From DUUS01 sp964416365 (GTDB lineage: Bacteria > Bacillota_I > Bacilli_A > RF39 > UBA660), in the NCBI GenBank assembly GCA_964416365.1, contig CAYQDO010000009.1:1-30106 (forward strand): DNA of 30,106 nucleotides, given 5' to 3'. Numbering within the stretch: position 1 is the stretch's first letter; each line of letters starts with the position of its first letter. The position numbers were made by a program, and so were the translations under genes. Positions 16,200 to 24,832 of the stretch are shown one piece after another. The notes below the pieces were generated by a model, which saw nothing but the letters and a program-made list of their open reading frames with translations, ran no database searches and had not been told where the DNA came from.

Positions 16200-17087
16200 T
16201 TATTCACCTTCTATATTAACATTTAATATTTCTAGAATTCTTACTAAATCTGCTTCACTATCAAAAGGAATACTTACTTTATTATTAGAAATAGTTACTT
16301 TAGTACCAATTATGTCTCTTAATGTATTTTCAAATACCGAAATTCTTGGCGACTTATACTTAGTTCTAATAATCGGTTTTTTCTTTATAATGTTTTCTCC
16401 TGAAGCAAGTTTTTCTAATTCTCTTACCGATATATCATCAGTAATAATTTTATCAGATAAGTTTAAAACTAATTCTTGATTTTCTAATTTAGATAATACT
16501 CTAGCATGACTTTGCGAAAGTTTTCCTTGATTAATTAAGTCACGAACACTCTTAGGCAAACTCAAAAGACCTAAAAGATTGGTAATATAACTTCTACTTT
16601 TACCAAACTTTTTAGCTAGTTCATCTTGAGTAAGACCAGTACCATCTAGATATTTTTTAAAAGCAATTGCTATCTCAATTGGGGTTAAATCTTCTCTTTG
16701 AATATTCTCTAAAAGAGCAATATCCATCATTTCTTGATCGGTAAAATCTTTAATAATAGCTGGAATAGTAGTAAGTCCAGCTAATTTAGAAGCTTTAGTA
16801 CGGCGTTCCCCAGCAACAAGTTCATAACCTTTAATACTTTTTTTAACTATAATAGGTTGTAAAACACCATGCTCTTTAATAGAAGCAGCTAATTCTTCTA
16901 AAGCCGTTTCATCAAAATGTTGACGTGGTTGATATGGATTGCTACGAATTTCTTCAATAGGAATTTCGATTATATCATTAGATGAGGCATGTTCAATAAT
17001 GTCTTTTTCGATGACCGAAAAATCCATTGAATCACTGTTAAATAACTGTTCTAAACCCTTTCCTAATGCTTTTCTTTTATTTTCCAT
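16200..17087 (-). CDS. parB: ParB/Spo0J chromosome-partitioning CTPase
   Basis: This is a full-length 295-residue ParB. The N-terminus KALGKGLEQLF is followed by the CTP-binding and clamp region (IPIEEIRSNPYQPRQHFD, LQPIIV, LVAGERRTKAS with the GERR box, and ENIQREDLTPIE). A helix-turn-helix that reads parS follows (TQDELAKKFGKSRSYITNLL), then a C-terminal dimerisation domain. It loads at parS, spreads as a clamp and recruits SMC. No parS of the usual TGTTTCACGTGAAACA type was found in the window. It overlaps parA by 11 nt, and AGGAGG lies 12 nt before its ATG inside parA. Confidence 0.96.
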   Translation of the reverse strand: MENKRKALGKGLEQLFNSDSMDFSVIEKDIIEHASSNDIIEIPIEEIRSNPYQPRQHFDETALEELAASIKEHGVLQPIIVKKSIKGYELVAGERRTKASKLAGLTTIPAIIKDFTDQEMMDIALLENIQREDLTPIEIAIAFKKYLDGTGLTQDELAKKFGKSRSYITNLLGLLSLPKSVRDLINQGKLSQSHARVLSKLENQELVLNLSDKIITDDISVRELEKLASGENIIKKKPIIRTKYKSPRISVFENTLRDIIGTKVTISNNKVSIPFDSEADLVRILEILNVNIEGE

Positions 17088-17862
17088 TTCTTTCTATAAC
17101 CTCCTTGGCTAAGTTCAAATATGCCTCAGCTGCACGAGAAGTTGGATCATATTCATTAATAGGTTCTCCATGAGATGGAGCCTCAACGAGTCTAATTAAT
17201 CTGGGAATAATGGTATTAAATACTTTGTCTTTAAAAAATCTTCTTACTTCTTCCACAACTTCTAAACCTAAATTAGTACGTGAATCAAGTAAGGTTAATA
17301 AAACACCCTCTATTTTTAAATTAGGATTTAATCTAGTTTGTGTCATAATAACTGTATTGAGTAGTTGAGTAATTCCTTCTAATGCAAAAAATTCACATTG
17401 CACTGGAATAATTACTGAATCACTAGCTACAAGAGCATTAGTAGTAATTAACCCTAAAGAAGGTGGACAATCTATAATCACATATTCATAATTATCTTTA
17501 ATTTTTTCAAGAGCAGTTCTTAACTGTTCATTCTTTTTAAATGCTGCATTGTGATAGCCCTTCTCAACCAACTCAATATCTAATCCTGCTAAATTAATAG
17601 TAGCCGGAATAATTGAAAGGTTAGTAAATTTAGTCTTAATAATCCCTTTTTTAGACTCCACACTGCCATTTAAAATATCATAAATGCTATAAGCAATATC
17701 ACCTTTATTAATACCTAAACCAGTTGTAGTATTACCTTGAGGATCTAAATCAACTAAAAGAGTTTTTTTACCTGATTTACCTAAAGAAGCAGCTAGATTA
17801 ATACTAGTTGTCGTCTTTCCTACTCCACCTTTTTGATTTACTAAAGATATAACTTTTGTCAT
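17077..17862 (-). CDS. parA: ParA/Soj partitioning ATPase
   Basis: This 261-residue ParA has the deviant Walker A motif QKGGVGKTTTSINLA near residue 9, LVDLDPQGN for Walker A', and YVIIDCPPSLG for Walker B. The ATP-bound dimer binds DNA and is released by ParB; in Bacillus it also tunes DnaA. The ATG at 17862 gives the standard MTKVISLVNQKGG start; a GTG at 17871 is in frame but sits too close to AAGAAGG. It is the first gene of a seven-gene operon and has its own good promoter. Confidence 0.96.
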   Translation of the reverse strand: MTKVISLVNQKGGVGKTTTSINLAASLGKSGKKTLLVDLDPQGNTTTGLGINKGDIAYSIYDILNGSVESKKGIIKTKFTNLSIIPATINLAGLDIELVEKGYHNAAFKKNEQLRTALEKIKDNYEYVIIDCPPSLGLITTNALVASDSVIIPVQCEFFALEGITQLLNTVIMTQTRLNPNLKIEGVLLTLLDSRTNLGLEVVEEVRRFFKDKVFNTIIPRLIRLVEAPSHGEPINEYDPTSRAAEAYLNLAKEVIERNGK

Positions 17863-17899
17863 TTTAATCACTGCCTTCTTACTTCTCTTATCTAAAAGT

Positions 17900-17928
17900 A
17901 TTTTATCATATATAAATATAAATGTCTA
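17900..17928 (-). promoter_or_regulatory. Promoter of the parAB operon
   Basis: TAGACA (-35, 5 of 6) and TAAAAT (-10, preceded by TGA) lie 17 bp apart on the minus strand, about 38 nt before the parA ATG. It probably drives all seven genes down to 12.3 kb, since no terminator was seen inside. Confidence 0.65.
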
Positions 17929-17965
17929 AGATAAAAAAATAAAAAACATGAAATAATATAATCAT

Positions 17966-17992
17966 AAAAAAATCCGTAAACACGAATTTTTT
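17966..17992 (-). terminator. Terminator of the tandem surface-protein operon
   Basis: On the minus strand a 10-bp stem with one mismatch and a 6-nt loop follows the TAA and ends in a T-run. Confidence 0.65.
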
Positions 17993-19553
17993 AATCTACA
18001 ATATAAGGATTGGTTAATGTTCCTTCGCCGGTTACGACGACATCTGGTTTTAGATTAATAACCGGTCGTATTGCAACATCTCCATCATCAATATAATAAG
18101 TGTTTAATTTGGCACTAGATGATACTCCATAAAGATTTTCTCTGAAAGGAGTCATAGTCCAATACAAATAATTAAAATATAAATAATTATCACTATTTGA
18201 TGTATCATATAATAATCCGGCTATTGATACTTCATCGGCGGTTATAAGCCCAATCGGATATGTTAGTGCACCGTTGCCGACATTTCTTTTGGCAACCGTA
18301 AATTGGTCATTTATAAAGCTACATTTTAGAGTTGGCATTTTTTCTAAATAAAGATTATAATATCCAACAAAAAAGTTTTCGCCGGGGAAATTGCCATATC
18401 CTGGACTGATATTGTATCCTCCAACCTCACGACTTAATAAACGATTGTTACAAAATAAATTATCAGCTATTTTATTTTCAAAAGTTTGATTTAAAAAGTT
18501 TGCTTCATACCATTCATCTAATATTATTTTAACATTACTTGAGGTTTCATTAGTAACTGCCTCTAATCTGGAATTAGAAGCTTCTCCTTCAACTCCACCA
18601 TACATATATCCTACATACTTAATATCATCAGTATATTCATTCCATTTATCAAGATCAATAAATAAATCATAATTTTCTCCACTCATCGTACCAGTTTGAT
18701 TAAATTCTTCTTCAGTTCCATTATACAGTATTCGAATAGAACCATCACCATTAATACGAGTAATTTTCCATTGAAAACCACCAAATATTAAATTATTCTT
18801 AAGTAAGTTATTGTTACCACGAAAATAATAACTGGTTCCATATTCATCTTCCATTGCGTATAAACCTGTATCACTTGAAGTTGAAATAGCCGAAAAATCA
18901 GGGTTACCTTTAGCTTCTATGGTTGCCTCTCCGCCTACTTCTTGAGCTAAAATTTCATCTTTTAAACAATTCCCCGAAATACAAGGATCACTATAGTTTT
19001 CAATCAGAATATGGGCTTTGAATGTTTTACTTATATCATTTGTTTGATCTAATCCTGTTTCTAAAAAATAAAATTTCATTTGATAGGTATGAACAGCATT
19101 AGAAACTGGACCAATAAATTTTCCTATACCGAATTCAATTTTATTGGTACCAACATAAATATTATCTTCAATTGAAGGCAATACACTACCATTATCTGAT
19201 GTGTTAGTGCTTTCTAAAGTAAAACTAATAGCATTTTTACTTAAAGTATTCTCATCTATTATCAAGCTAATTTTATATCCTATTTCAGAAAGTTCTATTG
19301 TACTAGTCCCTGTTACCGTGAAATTTTTAGTACCGAAGGATACATCAGAGGGAGCTAAACCTGTAGCTTCAATTCCATTTCCACCATCATAAACAATATC
19401 CATTTTTCCAGCATCAGCAGTTATCGTAGTATTAGTTTCAACACCAATTAAATTAGCTACAAAATATGAATATGTTATTCCTACTAACATAAAAAAGATA
19501 ACAATAAATATACAATATTTAAGAATTTTATTTATATTTTTTATTACTTTCAT
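17991..19553 (-). CDS. Surface protein with camelysin-like N-terminus, copy 1
   Basis: This 520-residue exported protein starts with a membrane helix (about residues 12-30) and YSYF, then TITADAGKMDIVYDGG, the pattern of SipW-type signal peptides and TasA/camelysin folds. A linker with CISGNC follows at about residue 190. The C-terminal region (about 200-515) has GFQWKITRINGDGSIRILYNG, YVGYMYGG, IADNLFCNNR, PTLKCSFINDQFT, ALTYPIGLITADE and RPVINLKPDVVVTGEGTLTNPY. I do not know a named domain for that region; the W- and G-rich pattern could be a C-type-lectin or FGE-like fold, which is inference. AAGGAG precedes the ATG. It follows copy 2 by 10 nt. Its N-terminal part shares an exact 347-bp tract with copy 2. 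Confidence 0.72.
   Translation of the reverse strand: MKVIKNINKILKYCIFIVIFFMLVGITYSYFVANLIGVETNTTITADAGKMDIVYDGGNGIEATGLAPSDVSFGTKNFTVTGTSTIELSEIGYKISLIIDENTLSKNAISFTLESTNTSDNGSVLPSIEDNIYVGTNKIEFGIGKFIGPVSNAVHTYQMKFYFLETGLDQTNDISKTFKAHILIENYSDPCISGNCLKDEILAQEVGGEATIEAKGNPDFSAISTSSDTGLYAMEDEYGTSYYFRGNNNLLKNNLIFGGFQWKITRINGDGSIRILYNGTEEEFNQTGTMSGENYDLFIDLDKWNEYTDDIKYVGYMYGGVEGEASNSRLEAVTNETSSNVKIILDEWYEANFLNQTFENKIADNLFCNNRLLSREVGGYNISPGYGNFPGENFFVGYYNLYLEKMPTLKCSFINDQFTVAKRNVGNGALTYPIGLITADEVSIAGLLYDTSNSDNYLYFNYLYWTMTPFRENLYGVSSSAKLNTYYIDDGDVAIRPVINLKPDVVVTGEGTLTNPYIVD
19021..19367 (-). repeat. 347-bp identical tract, copy A
   Basis: Compared base by base, 19021-19367 is identical to 20791-21137 (offset 1770). 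The base before it already differs (19020 G, 20790 A), and the sequence after CTGTAGC also differs at once. It encodes the middle of the N-terminal domain of the two tandem surface proteins. Confidence 0.9.
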
Positions 19554-19563
19554 ATTTTACTCC

Positions 19564-21323
19564 TTAATCTATTACTTGATATGGATTAGTTAATGTTCCT
19601 TCGCCAGTCACAACTACATCTGATTTTAAATTAATGACTGGACGCAAACTGTCATATTCTATTGTTCTAGTAACAAGACTACCAGATATATTAGCATGAT
19701 AATCTACGTCCCAAATTTTCGCTTCAGCACTTCCGTCAAAAAAAGCATATGGGGACATTGTATGGAATGGAAGCTCTACAAACAAATAACTATCTACATT
19801 CTGGGTACCATAAATTAGACCCGCCATCATTACTTCATCTATCGTAATTAACCCCACTGGGTATTTTAAATCACCATTTCCTAAACTTCTTTTTATAACT
19901 GTAAACTGATCATTTTGTTGTTTACATTTTAATGTTGGGGTTTTCGCTGTATATATTCTGTATCTTGGAGCATAACGAGCATAAAATTGTCCATATCCTG
20001 GATCTTTAATATTTTCTCCAAGAATTTCTTCTACAAATTGACGATCATTACAGAATAAATTATCCGCTATTTTATTTTCAAAAGTTTTATCTAAAAAGCT
20101 TTGTTTATACCATAAATCCAATTGTTCTTTGGCATCGCTATCTGTTTCATTAAATGTAGCTGCAGATGAGGTAAAACCGTGCCTTTNNNNNNNNNNNNNN
20201 NNNNNNNNNNNNNNNNNNNNNNNNNNNNNNNNNNNNNNNNNNNNNNNNNNNNNNNNNNNNNNNNNNNNNNNNNNNNNNNNNNNNNNGCATCGCTATCTGT
20301 TTCATTAAATGTAGCTGCAGATGAGGTAAAACCGTGCCTTTGAGTAGATGCTGTTCCTTTTGGACCACCATACATATATCCCACGTATTTATTATCGTCA
20401 TAAAGACTAGAGTATGAATAGAAGCCTAATACTGCATCATCACCTATATCATTCATTGTATCATTTTGATCGAATTGTTCTTCCGTGCCATTATACATTA
20501 TTCTAATAGAACCATCACCATTAACACGAATGATTTTCCACTGAAAACCACCGAAAATTAAATTGTTCTTTAAAATAATCTTATCTCCACGATAATAATA
20601 AGAAATCCCGTAGTCATCTTCCGTTGCGTATAAACCCGTATCACTTGAAGTAGAAATAGCCGAAAAATTAGGATTACCTTTAGCTTCTATGGTAGCCCCT
20701 CCGCCTACTTCTTGAGCTAAAATTTTATCTTTTAAACAATTTCCTGAAATACAAGGGTCACTATAGTTTTCAATCAGAATATGGGCTTTAAATGTTTTAC
20801 TTATATCATTTGTTTGATCTAATCCTGTTTCTAAAAAATAAAATTTCATTTGATAGGTATGAACAGCATTAGAAACTGGACCAATAAATTTTCCTATACC
20901 GAATTCAATTTTATTGGTACCAACATAAATATTATCTTCAATTGAAGGCAATACACTACCATTATCTGATGTGTTAGTGCTTTCTAAAGTAAAACTAATA
21001 GCATTTTTACTTAAAGTATTCTCATCTATTATCAAGCTAATTTTATATCCTATTTCAGAAAGTTCTATTGTACTAGTCCCTGTTACCGTGAAATTTTTAG
21101 TACCGAAGGATACATCAGAGGGAGCTAAACCTGTAGCATTAATTTGTGACCCTCCATCATAAACTATATCCATTTTTCCAGCATCAGCAGTTATAGTAGT
21201 ATCAGTTTCAACACCAGTTAAATTGGCCACAAAATAAGAATATGTTATTCCTACTAACATAAAGAAAAGAACAATAATAATGCAATATTTTAGAATCTTA
21301 TTAATTATCTTAAACTTCTGCAT
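19564..21323 (-). CDS. Surface protein with camelysin-like N-terminus, copy 2 (spans an assembly gap)
   Basis: This is a paralogue of copy 1 with the same layout: a membrane helix, YSYF, TITADAGKMDIVYDGG, CISGNC, then the C-terminal region with GFQWKIIRVNGDGSIRIMYNG and RPVINLKSDVVVTGEG. As given it looks broken, because 100 N and a duplicated 55-bp end shift the frame. Removing the N run and one copy of the 55 bp restores a single frame that reads NETDSDAKEQLDLWYKQ across the join, aligning without indels to copy 1 (NETSSNVKIILDEWYEA). The true product is then 534 residues. The ATG at 21323 has GAGGT upstream and an extended -10. It is the first gene of the two-gene operon. Function unknown; probably surface exposed. 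Confidence 0.72.
20187..20286. other. Assembly gap of 100 N with 55-bp duplicated flanks
   Basis: One hundred N separate two identical 55-bp sequences, 20132-20186 and 20287-20341. Identical ends of this length are typical of two contigs that overlap by one assembly k-mer and were scaffolded without merging. The true gap is probably minus 55 bp. Confidence 0.9.
20791..21137 (-). repeat. 347-bp identical tract, copy B
   Basis: Identical to 19021-19367. It lies within copy 2 of the surface protein, with divergent sequence on both sides, consistent with recent gene conversion or duplication. Confidence 0.9.
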
Positions 21324-21346
21324 GCCATTACCTCTATTATGTAATA

Positions 21347-21355
21347 ATTATATCA
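21347..21355 (-). promoter_or_regulatory. Extended -10 promoter of the surface-protein operon
   Basis: TGATATAAT on the minus strand, 24 nt before the ATG at 21323. It is the same nonamer as before the cadherin-like protein gene at 2643-2651; no -35 is evident. Confidence 0.55.
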
Positions 21356-21385
21356 TAATATTTTTTTATTTAAAATTAATTTATA

Positions 21386-21421
21386 AACAAAAAGAGCATC
21401 TTTTATTAAATAAAAGATGCT
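21386..21421 (-). terminator. Terminator after the CofE-like gene
   Basis: A 12-bp perfect stem (21393-21404 with 21410-21421) with loop TTAAA is followed on the minus strand by TTTTTG. A second 10-bp hairpin (21424-21433 with 21449-21458) stands between it and the stop codon. Confidence 0.8.
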
Positions 21422-21492
21422 CGGTAAGAAGATAAACTATTTATTTTTATATCTTCTTAATTTAATATATGCACTTAACACAAAAATATTCA

Positions 21493-22680
21493 TTATTCAT
21501 TTGCTAAATTATCAAAATAACCAGAAATATATACAACCGGTGTTCCTTTATCTCCAGATCCACTTATCAAATCAGCAAGAGAACCAACTAAATCTGTTAT
21601 TCTTCTTGGTGTTGTTCCTAAACTCAAATTGTTTCCTTTTAAATCTTCATCTTTGTTTCTAATTTCATTTTTTAAAGCTTCCTTTAATTCTTCTCTATTT
21701 AAGCTAGTATATTTTGTATCACTAATATATTTTAATTTTATTTCATTTGGAGTGCCTTCTAATCCTTCTGTATAAGCCGGGCTAACCACGGGATCAGCTA
21801 GTTCCCAGATTCCTCCTACCGGATCTTTAAATGCTCCGTCTCCATAAATCATTACTTCGATATTTTTACCAGTTTTTTCTTTTAATTCTTTTTGAATATT
21901 TTTAACTAGCTCATCACCACGCTCTGGAAATAATTTTAATCTTTCTTCCGTAGATTTATTGCTTCCTAATAAACCATATTTACTATTATATCCAGAGTTT
22001 CCAACGGGTTTATTTAAAATTTCATATAGACCGTAAACATTAGCACCTTTGCTTTTTAAAAGTTCTTTAGTTTTATATCTAGTATGAATATCACAGTTTA
22101 TAACGTTATTTTGATGTTTTAAAATATCTTCAGGATTATTAGAGAACACAAAATTTACTTTACAATTTTCTTCTTCAACAGCTTTTTTATATACTTCTAT
22201 CATGTTAATTCCGGTAAAAGGATGAACCCAATCACCAAAGTTTTCAAAATATTCTTGATCTGTAAATACACTATTTAAATTGTATCCACATCTATATAAT
22301 TTATTTTCATCTAATATACCGTTACCTACTTCATCTTTAGGAAAAGATATTAAAATAGTAATTTCATTCATATAACGAGCTATCCCTTTTAAAATTGGTA
22401 AAAAACGATTACGACTTAAAATAGGATAAACTAATCCAGCTTTTTTATCTGGAAATTTTTCTTTTAAGTCTTCACCAATATCATTTAAAGTAGCAAAGTT
22501 ACCTTCACACTTACCTACTACTGCTTCAGTTATAGCTACAATATCTCGATCTTTAAATTCAAAATTATGAACTTTACTAGCCTCTAATAAAGAGTCAACA
22601 ACAATTTTTTGTAAATCTTCACCTTCTCTTATGATAGGAGTTCTAATTCCCGTAGCAATTGTTCCTACTAATCTTGTCAA
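21493..22680 (-). CDS. CofE-like coenzyme F420-0:L-glutamate ligase family protein
   Basis: This protein of about 395 residues matches the F420-0:gamma-glutamyl ligase family as found in Bacillota: an N-terminal VGTIATGIRTPIIREGEDL, then RDIVAITEAVVGKCEG, PILSRNRFLPILKGIA, DWVHPFTGINM, and near the C-terminus YGDGAFKDPVGGIWELADPV. In methanogens and actinobacteria CofE adds glutamates to F420-0. No other F420 gene is in the window, and the host is not expected to make F420, so the real acceptor may be another gamma-glutamylated or lactyl-type compound. The TTG at 22680 has AAGGG about 10 nt before it; a GTG at 22689 is also in frame. The gene stands alone, with a long structured upstream region. 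Confidence 0.75.
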   Translation of the reverse strand: MTRLVGTIATGIRTPIIREGEDLQKIVVDSLLEASKVHNFEFKDRDIVAITEAVVGKCEGNFATLNDIGEDLKEKFPDKKAGLVYPILSRNRFLPILKGIARYMNEITILISFPKDEVGNGILDENKLYRCGYNLNSVFTDQEYFENFGDWVHPFTGINMIEVYKKAVEEENCKVNFVFSNNPEDILKHQNNVINCDIHTRYKTKELLKSKGANVYGLYEILNKPVGNSGYNSKYGLLGSNKSTEERLKLFPERGDELVKNIQKELKEKTGKNIEVMIYGDGAFKDPVGGIWELADPVVSPAYTEGLEGTPNEIKLKYISDTKYTSLNREELKEALKNEIRNKDEDLKGNNLSLGTTPRRITDLVGSLADLISGSGDKGTPVVYISGYFDNLANE

Positions 22681-22689
22681 ATAACACAC

Positions 22690-23172
22690 ACCCTTACATT
22701 TAAATTTTACAGTAAAGATAAAGCATAGTCAAACCAAAAAATCAGTAATTAAGCAAAGGTTTCTCATGTTTTCCTGTTCTATTACAGAAAAAAAGAATAA
22801 ATCTCTTTTTATTGATTTTGGTACAAAAGGTCTCATTACCTAAGTAACACTACCTTGCGCTGCTTATCATAATTTAAAAATTAATTAGGAATATACTGGT
22901 TTCAGGTAAGTCATATGGTTGCCACTTTTTAAAAATTACCAAGATTGCCGGACTGGCCCCTTGGTGTTGTCAACGTTGTTTTTATTCAGATTACCTGTCC
23001 CGTTACGTTAAACACAAAAGGCAAAAGCCATCTAGTATGCAGTAAATTCCTACTATATAAATATAGTCGTTATTAATCTTCTTTCTTTTGTTGATTATTT
23101 TAAACCTTTTTTCATTTTCCCCATCCGAAAGGGGCTTCGGGTGGGGTGTCAGAGTTTAGAGTCGACACATTA
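22690..23172 (-). ncRNA. GC-rich hairpin-rich non-coding stretch; candidate structured RNA or leader
   Basis: No ORF of note lies here. Local GC reaches about 47% at 22921-22980 and 23101-23160, against about 30% for the window, a known sign of structured RNA in AT-rich genomes. Visible stems are 23119-23123 and 23125-23129 with 23136-23140 and 23142-23146 (5+5 bp), ACCAAG-GCC with GGC-CTTGGT at 22938-22965, and GTTAC/GTAAT on the minus strand near 22835-22848, which needs a G-U pair and so favours the minus strand. No terminator was seen before the CofE-like gene, so it could be its leader. I could not match tmRNA, RNase P RNA, SRP RNA, a T-box or a common riboswitch. Confidence 0.35.
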
Positions 23173-24797
23173 TTATGATGCGACGGCTACATATGGATCT
23201 GTACTCGTTCCTGTTCCTGTTACTTTAGTCTCAGGTGTTATTGAAATTACAGGGCGAACCATCTCAGTATAAATTACACTGAAATCACCCAAACCACCAG
23301 ACGAGGACACGCATAAAACGTAGGCATAGTAATTAGATCCATACATACTAAACGGTGATAAAAGCCACCACTCTTGACTTGTATATAAATAATTTGTTGC
23401 ATTATCTACAGGATACACTAAACCTGCCATTGCTGCTTCATCGGCTGTTAATAATCCTATTGGATATGTTAAAGCTCCATTTCCTATTGTTGTATTTGCT
23501 GAAGTAGTAAATCGATCATTTTTTTGAGTACACTTTAAAGTTGGGGTTTTATTTGAATCTAAACGATGGTTTGCTGCGTATTCTGCTTCACTTATTCCCC
23601 AACCCGAATCATTGGTCTGCCTATCATTGCAAAATAGATTGTTTACTACTTGAGATTCTATTGATTTACCTAATATGTTGGTTTGATAACAGGTATCTAT
23701 TATTATTTTTATGTTTGTTGATGTTTCATTTAATACTGCTCCTTCTCTTGATGTTGATGCTACGCCATTATCTCCACCATACATATATCCTACATATTTT
23801 GCATCATTTTTATAACTAGTATTCCAAGCTACAGGATTAGTTTGAATACTTGCTCCTGAATCATTTACTGTACCAGTTGTATCAAAATCATCCTCGATGC
23901 CATTATAAATTAATCTTATAGAGCCATCTCCATTGATTCTGACTATCTTCCACTGGAAGCCTCCCCAGATTAAATTATTATTTAATAATGTTTTTTCTCC
24001 GCGGTAATAATATGATTTGCCATATTCATCATCAGCTGCATATAATCCACTTGTCCCGTTTATTACACTAAAATCTGGAGTGCCTTTTGCTTCTATTGCT
24101 GCAATTCCTCCACCTTGGGATAAGATTTTATATTTTAATGGAGTATAAAATTCCACATTACAAATTGTTTTACCTGTATCTACTCCAGTAATACTTAATA
24201 CCCATTTAGTTCCATTCCAAGTAGCTATCCCACTAGCATTTGATGGACTATTATTTGTTTCGCATGTTACTGAGGTAATATAATCACTTTGAGTAGTTGG
24301 AAAACTTGTTGATATTTCTCCATTTATTATAGCTGCTATAGTTACATCCTCTTCATTATATTCAGTAGTTATTAGATTTTGTAAGGCTAAAGTATTATGA
24401 ACAAAGCCAGCGTTTACATCTAACATTACATAATAAGTTGTCTCTGTATTATTAATAACAACTATTCTTACTTGTTTTGTTCCATTTGTTGTTATTACAT
24501 CTGAAATAGAATAGAAGTTCTTGATGAATATTCAATATTCAAATTTTCTGGTTATTCTATAAAATTATTACATGATGAATCAGAGCATACTTTATAAATA
24601 AGCTCATATTTGGTGTCCCATTTATTTAATGATGTTAAGACAATATTTGCTTTTGTAGTATCATTACCTATAACCGTTATAATTATATTAGGAATACCAT
24701 TCACTGTAATACTATATTCTAAGCCTGCTACTTTAATATTAGTTAAACTAGCAGTTTTTTGATTAGTAAATATACTAAAAGATGTATTTAGTATATT
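23173..24797 (-). pseudogene. Surface protein copy 3, 5'-truncated and interrupted
   Basis: An intact 3' part (from 24426, 417 residues) carries the same C-terminal region as copies 1 and 2: GGFQWKIVRINGDGSIRLIYNG in part, YVGYMYGG, VVNNLFCNDR, ALTYPIGLLTADE and RPVISITPETKVTGTG. Upstream coding continues to about 24531 in the same frame (FYSISDVITTNG, RIVVINNTETTYYVM). A further fragment lies in another frame at about 24797-24552 (VAGLEYSITVNG, ITVIGNDTTKANIVL, YKVCSDSSC), ending in TAA. At least one frameshift and one stop separate them. No start codon or signal peptide is found before the ftsH terminator. The N-terminus is unrelated to that of copies 1 and 2. A truncated but expressed product from 24426 cannot be excluded. 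Confidence 0.65.
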
Positions 24798-24803
24798 ATA
24801 AGA

Positions 24804-24832
24804 CGAAAAAAGACTCTATTTTTTAGAGTCTT
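24804..24832 (-). terminator. Terminator of the tilS-ftsH unit
   Basis: AAGACTCTA (24810-24818) pairs with TAGAGTCTT (24824-24832) and the minus strand continues as TTTTTTCG. The ftsH stop codon lies within the stem. Confidence 0.82.

Noticed and set aside
20150..20401. Separate ORFs around the N run (83 and 410 codons)
   Set aside because: They arise from the duplicated 55 bp and the frame shift introduced by the gap; merging the ends gives one intact gene.
22862..22960. SAM-I (S-box) riboswitch, suggested by CTTATC and GGACTGGCCC on the plus strand
   Set aside because: The two elements are about 85 nt apart instead of close together, the other conserved boxes are missing, and no plus-strand gene follows.
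22690..23172. tmRNA, RNase P RNA or SRP RNA in the GC-rich island
   Set aside because: No tag ORF with closing acceptor ends, no GAGGAAAGTCC or ACAGAA core arranged as in RNase P, and no GTCAGGTCCGGAAGGAAGCAGC-type SRP loop could be found on either strand.
17991..24426. Diversity-generating retroelement acting on lectin-like C-termini
   Set aside because: No reverse transcriptase or template repeat is present in the window, and the differences among copies are not limited to adenine positions as far as can be seen.
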